Positions 62,841 to 64,000 of a stretch of 64,000 bases of DNA are shown here, piece after piece (the first letter of the stretch is position 1; each line of letters starts with the position of its first letter). Where the stretch lies: the NCBI RefSeq assembly GCF_937616625.2, contig NC_065571.1:11038501-11102500 (forward strand), written 5' to 3'. The DNA comes from Mercurialis annua. Lineage: Eukaryota; Streptophyta; Magnoliopsida; Malpighiales; Euphorbiaceae. Made by a program: the position numbers and the translations under genes. The notes beneath the pieces are model-generated. The model saw only the letters and a program-made list of their open reading frames with translations. It was not told the origin of the DNA and searched no databases.

Positions 62841-64000
62841 ACTAATGAAAGAAGGAAAACGAAAGTGGAAGAAAGATGAAGAGGAAATCCCAAAAAAAAG
62901 TAAAGAAAAGAAATATCAAAGAAGTGCACTATTTATAAGCTTTACTTGGAAGACAAAGAAAAAAAAAAGGCAAAAGAGGCAAAATGCAGAAGTAATAAAT
63001 GGCAATAAAGTAATCGAAACTATTGTGGCGCCAGAACTGAAGAGGCACAGGCAACTCAACCGTCAAAAGCAATCAGGATAGGGAAGCACGATGCGCGAAA
63101 AAAGAGGAAAATTCAGAAAGACGTGACAAATATAAATACACTACCACATGATACTATAAATATAAGAGAAATAGAGAAGAAAACCACACGCAAAACAGGA
63201 GAGAAAAGGCCAAAGAGTGGAGTCTCCCTGAGCCTTTTTGTAGTTTGTCTGGGTTGGGTTAACAAAACCAGACAAGCAAAACAAGTTACAAAAAGCATAG
63301 GCAAAATTCAAAAAAAGAAAAGGAAAGTAGAAAAACGAAGACCGTACCAGCCACCGTAATCTCATTCTCTTTTTAAAATTTTTTGTGTGTCAGAGGGGTT
63401 GATTTGAATGAAAAACGCAAGTTTTGAGTTTGTTTGTACCAAAATCGGCGAGAATGATTCATTTGATATTTCGCGCCAAGTTGAGGAGGTGAATTGATCT
63501 TCTGTTCGTAAATTATTGATAAAATTATTAAAATGCTTTTATAGTCTTACTATATACATTAAATATAGTGGCTTTGATGTTTAAATTATTAATTTATGTT
63601 GATTTACTTTAAAAATTTAAAAGGATATCATAAAAAGATTATAATAATTTAAGTGTAATTAACTACTTCCTAATCCTCCTAATCTTTCTAAAATACTCCC
63701 TTCGTCCTGCTCAAGATTATAATAGTTTTTCTATTTGCTGTTTGTCTTGCTATGCAAGGTATTTAGCTTATAAAAAAAATTGTTAGACTTTTGCACATAA
63801 ATTAAAAAAATTAAATAAACTTTTTTATTTTATCCATATTGATGATTATATTTCGAGTTATATTAATTAATTTTAACTAAAAAAAGACAGAAATCAAAAC
63901 TTCATATAAACACACAAAAACACGACATAGATTTTTTTATGTGATAAAAATGAATAATACCCTTTCTAAAATAAGACACAGAGTCATTTTTCATGTTTTT
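62841..64000. other. Intergenic, nothing recognised
   Basis: A purine-rich stretch (62845-63350) gives lysine-rich open frames of low information. 63476-63516 repeats a phrase found near 18124, so it is part of a dispersed repeat. No gene is called. Confidence 0.4.

Overview
This window is nuclear DNA from a flowering plant, most likely a eudicot. The evidence is multi-exon genes with GT-AG introns in an AT-rich background, plant-specific S-domain receptor kinases, and plant-type transposons (L1-like LINEs with a DUF4283 ORF1, Mutator, PIF/Harbinger and hAT elements, a Helitron and tRNA-derived SINEs). The species cannot be fixed from the sequence alone. Nothing bacterial or viral was seen.

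The genes are a tandem cluster of five G-type lectin S-receptor-like serine/threonine kinases (SD1 / At4g27290-like), all on the + strand and all with the family's seven-exon layout. Each has an ectodomain exon (signal peptide, B-lectin, S-locus glycoprotein, PAN), a transmembrane exon, five kinase exons and a C-terminal DUF3403 tail. They form two subgroups. Genes 1 and 2 (1097-4842 and 6177-9889) lie on a recent segmental duplication of about 5.1 kb that also carries its 5' and 3' flanks. Genes 3, 4 and 5 (31922-34963, 47836-50877, 57524-60857) form a second, more diverged set. Genes 2-5 look intact (826, 822, 817 and 815 residues by my exon models). Gene 1 is broken in the kinase domain: a one-base insertion before DFG leads to a stop, and HRD has become LRD. 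It could at most give a receptor of about 666 residues with a dead kinase.

The DNA between the genes is mostly a graveyard of mobile elements, and several can be delimited to the base by their target-site duplications (TSDs). These are: a SINE (13271-13511); a PIF/Harbinger element with a shattered DDE transposase (14507-17017) inserted in what looks like a copia LTR; an L1-like LINE with a 14-bp TSD (24975-29331); a minus-strand Helitron (30227-30780) nested in a TIR element; a Mutator-type element with 9-bp TSD just after gene 3 (35128-36478); a minus-strand LINE 3' end with 17-bp TSD (38436-38706); a 5'-truncated LINE with 16-bp TSD (41733-42351); two Mutator-like MITEs stacked just before gene 4 (46715-47208, 47242-47692); and a hAT-type MITE with 8-bp TSD (53578-54071).

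A family of TIR elements whose bodies are clusters of TTATCAT and its inverse occurs three times (about 10.3-12.3, 36.9-38.1 and 45.8-46.2 kb). It is the least familiar structure here. Other repeats include a tandem array of roughly 180-194 bp units (55550-56270), a perfect 93-bp duplication (42603-42788) and a pair of ~293-bp direct repeats 1.5 kb apart (19101 and 20647). The stretches 20.9-25.0, 42.8-45.8 and 61-64 kb hold no gene I can recognise. I found no tRNA, rRNA or other structured RNA gene.
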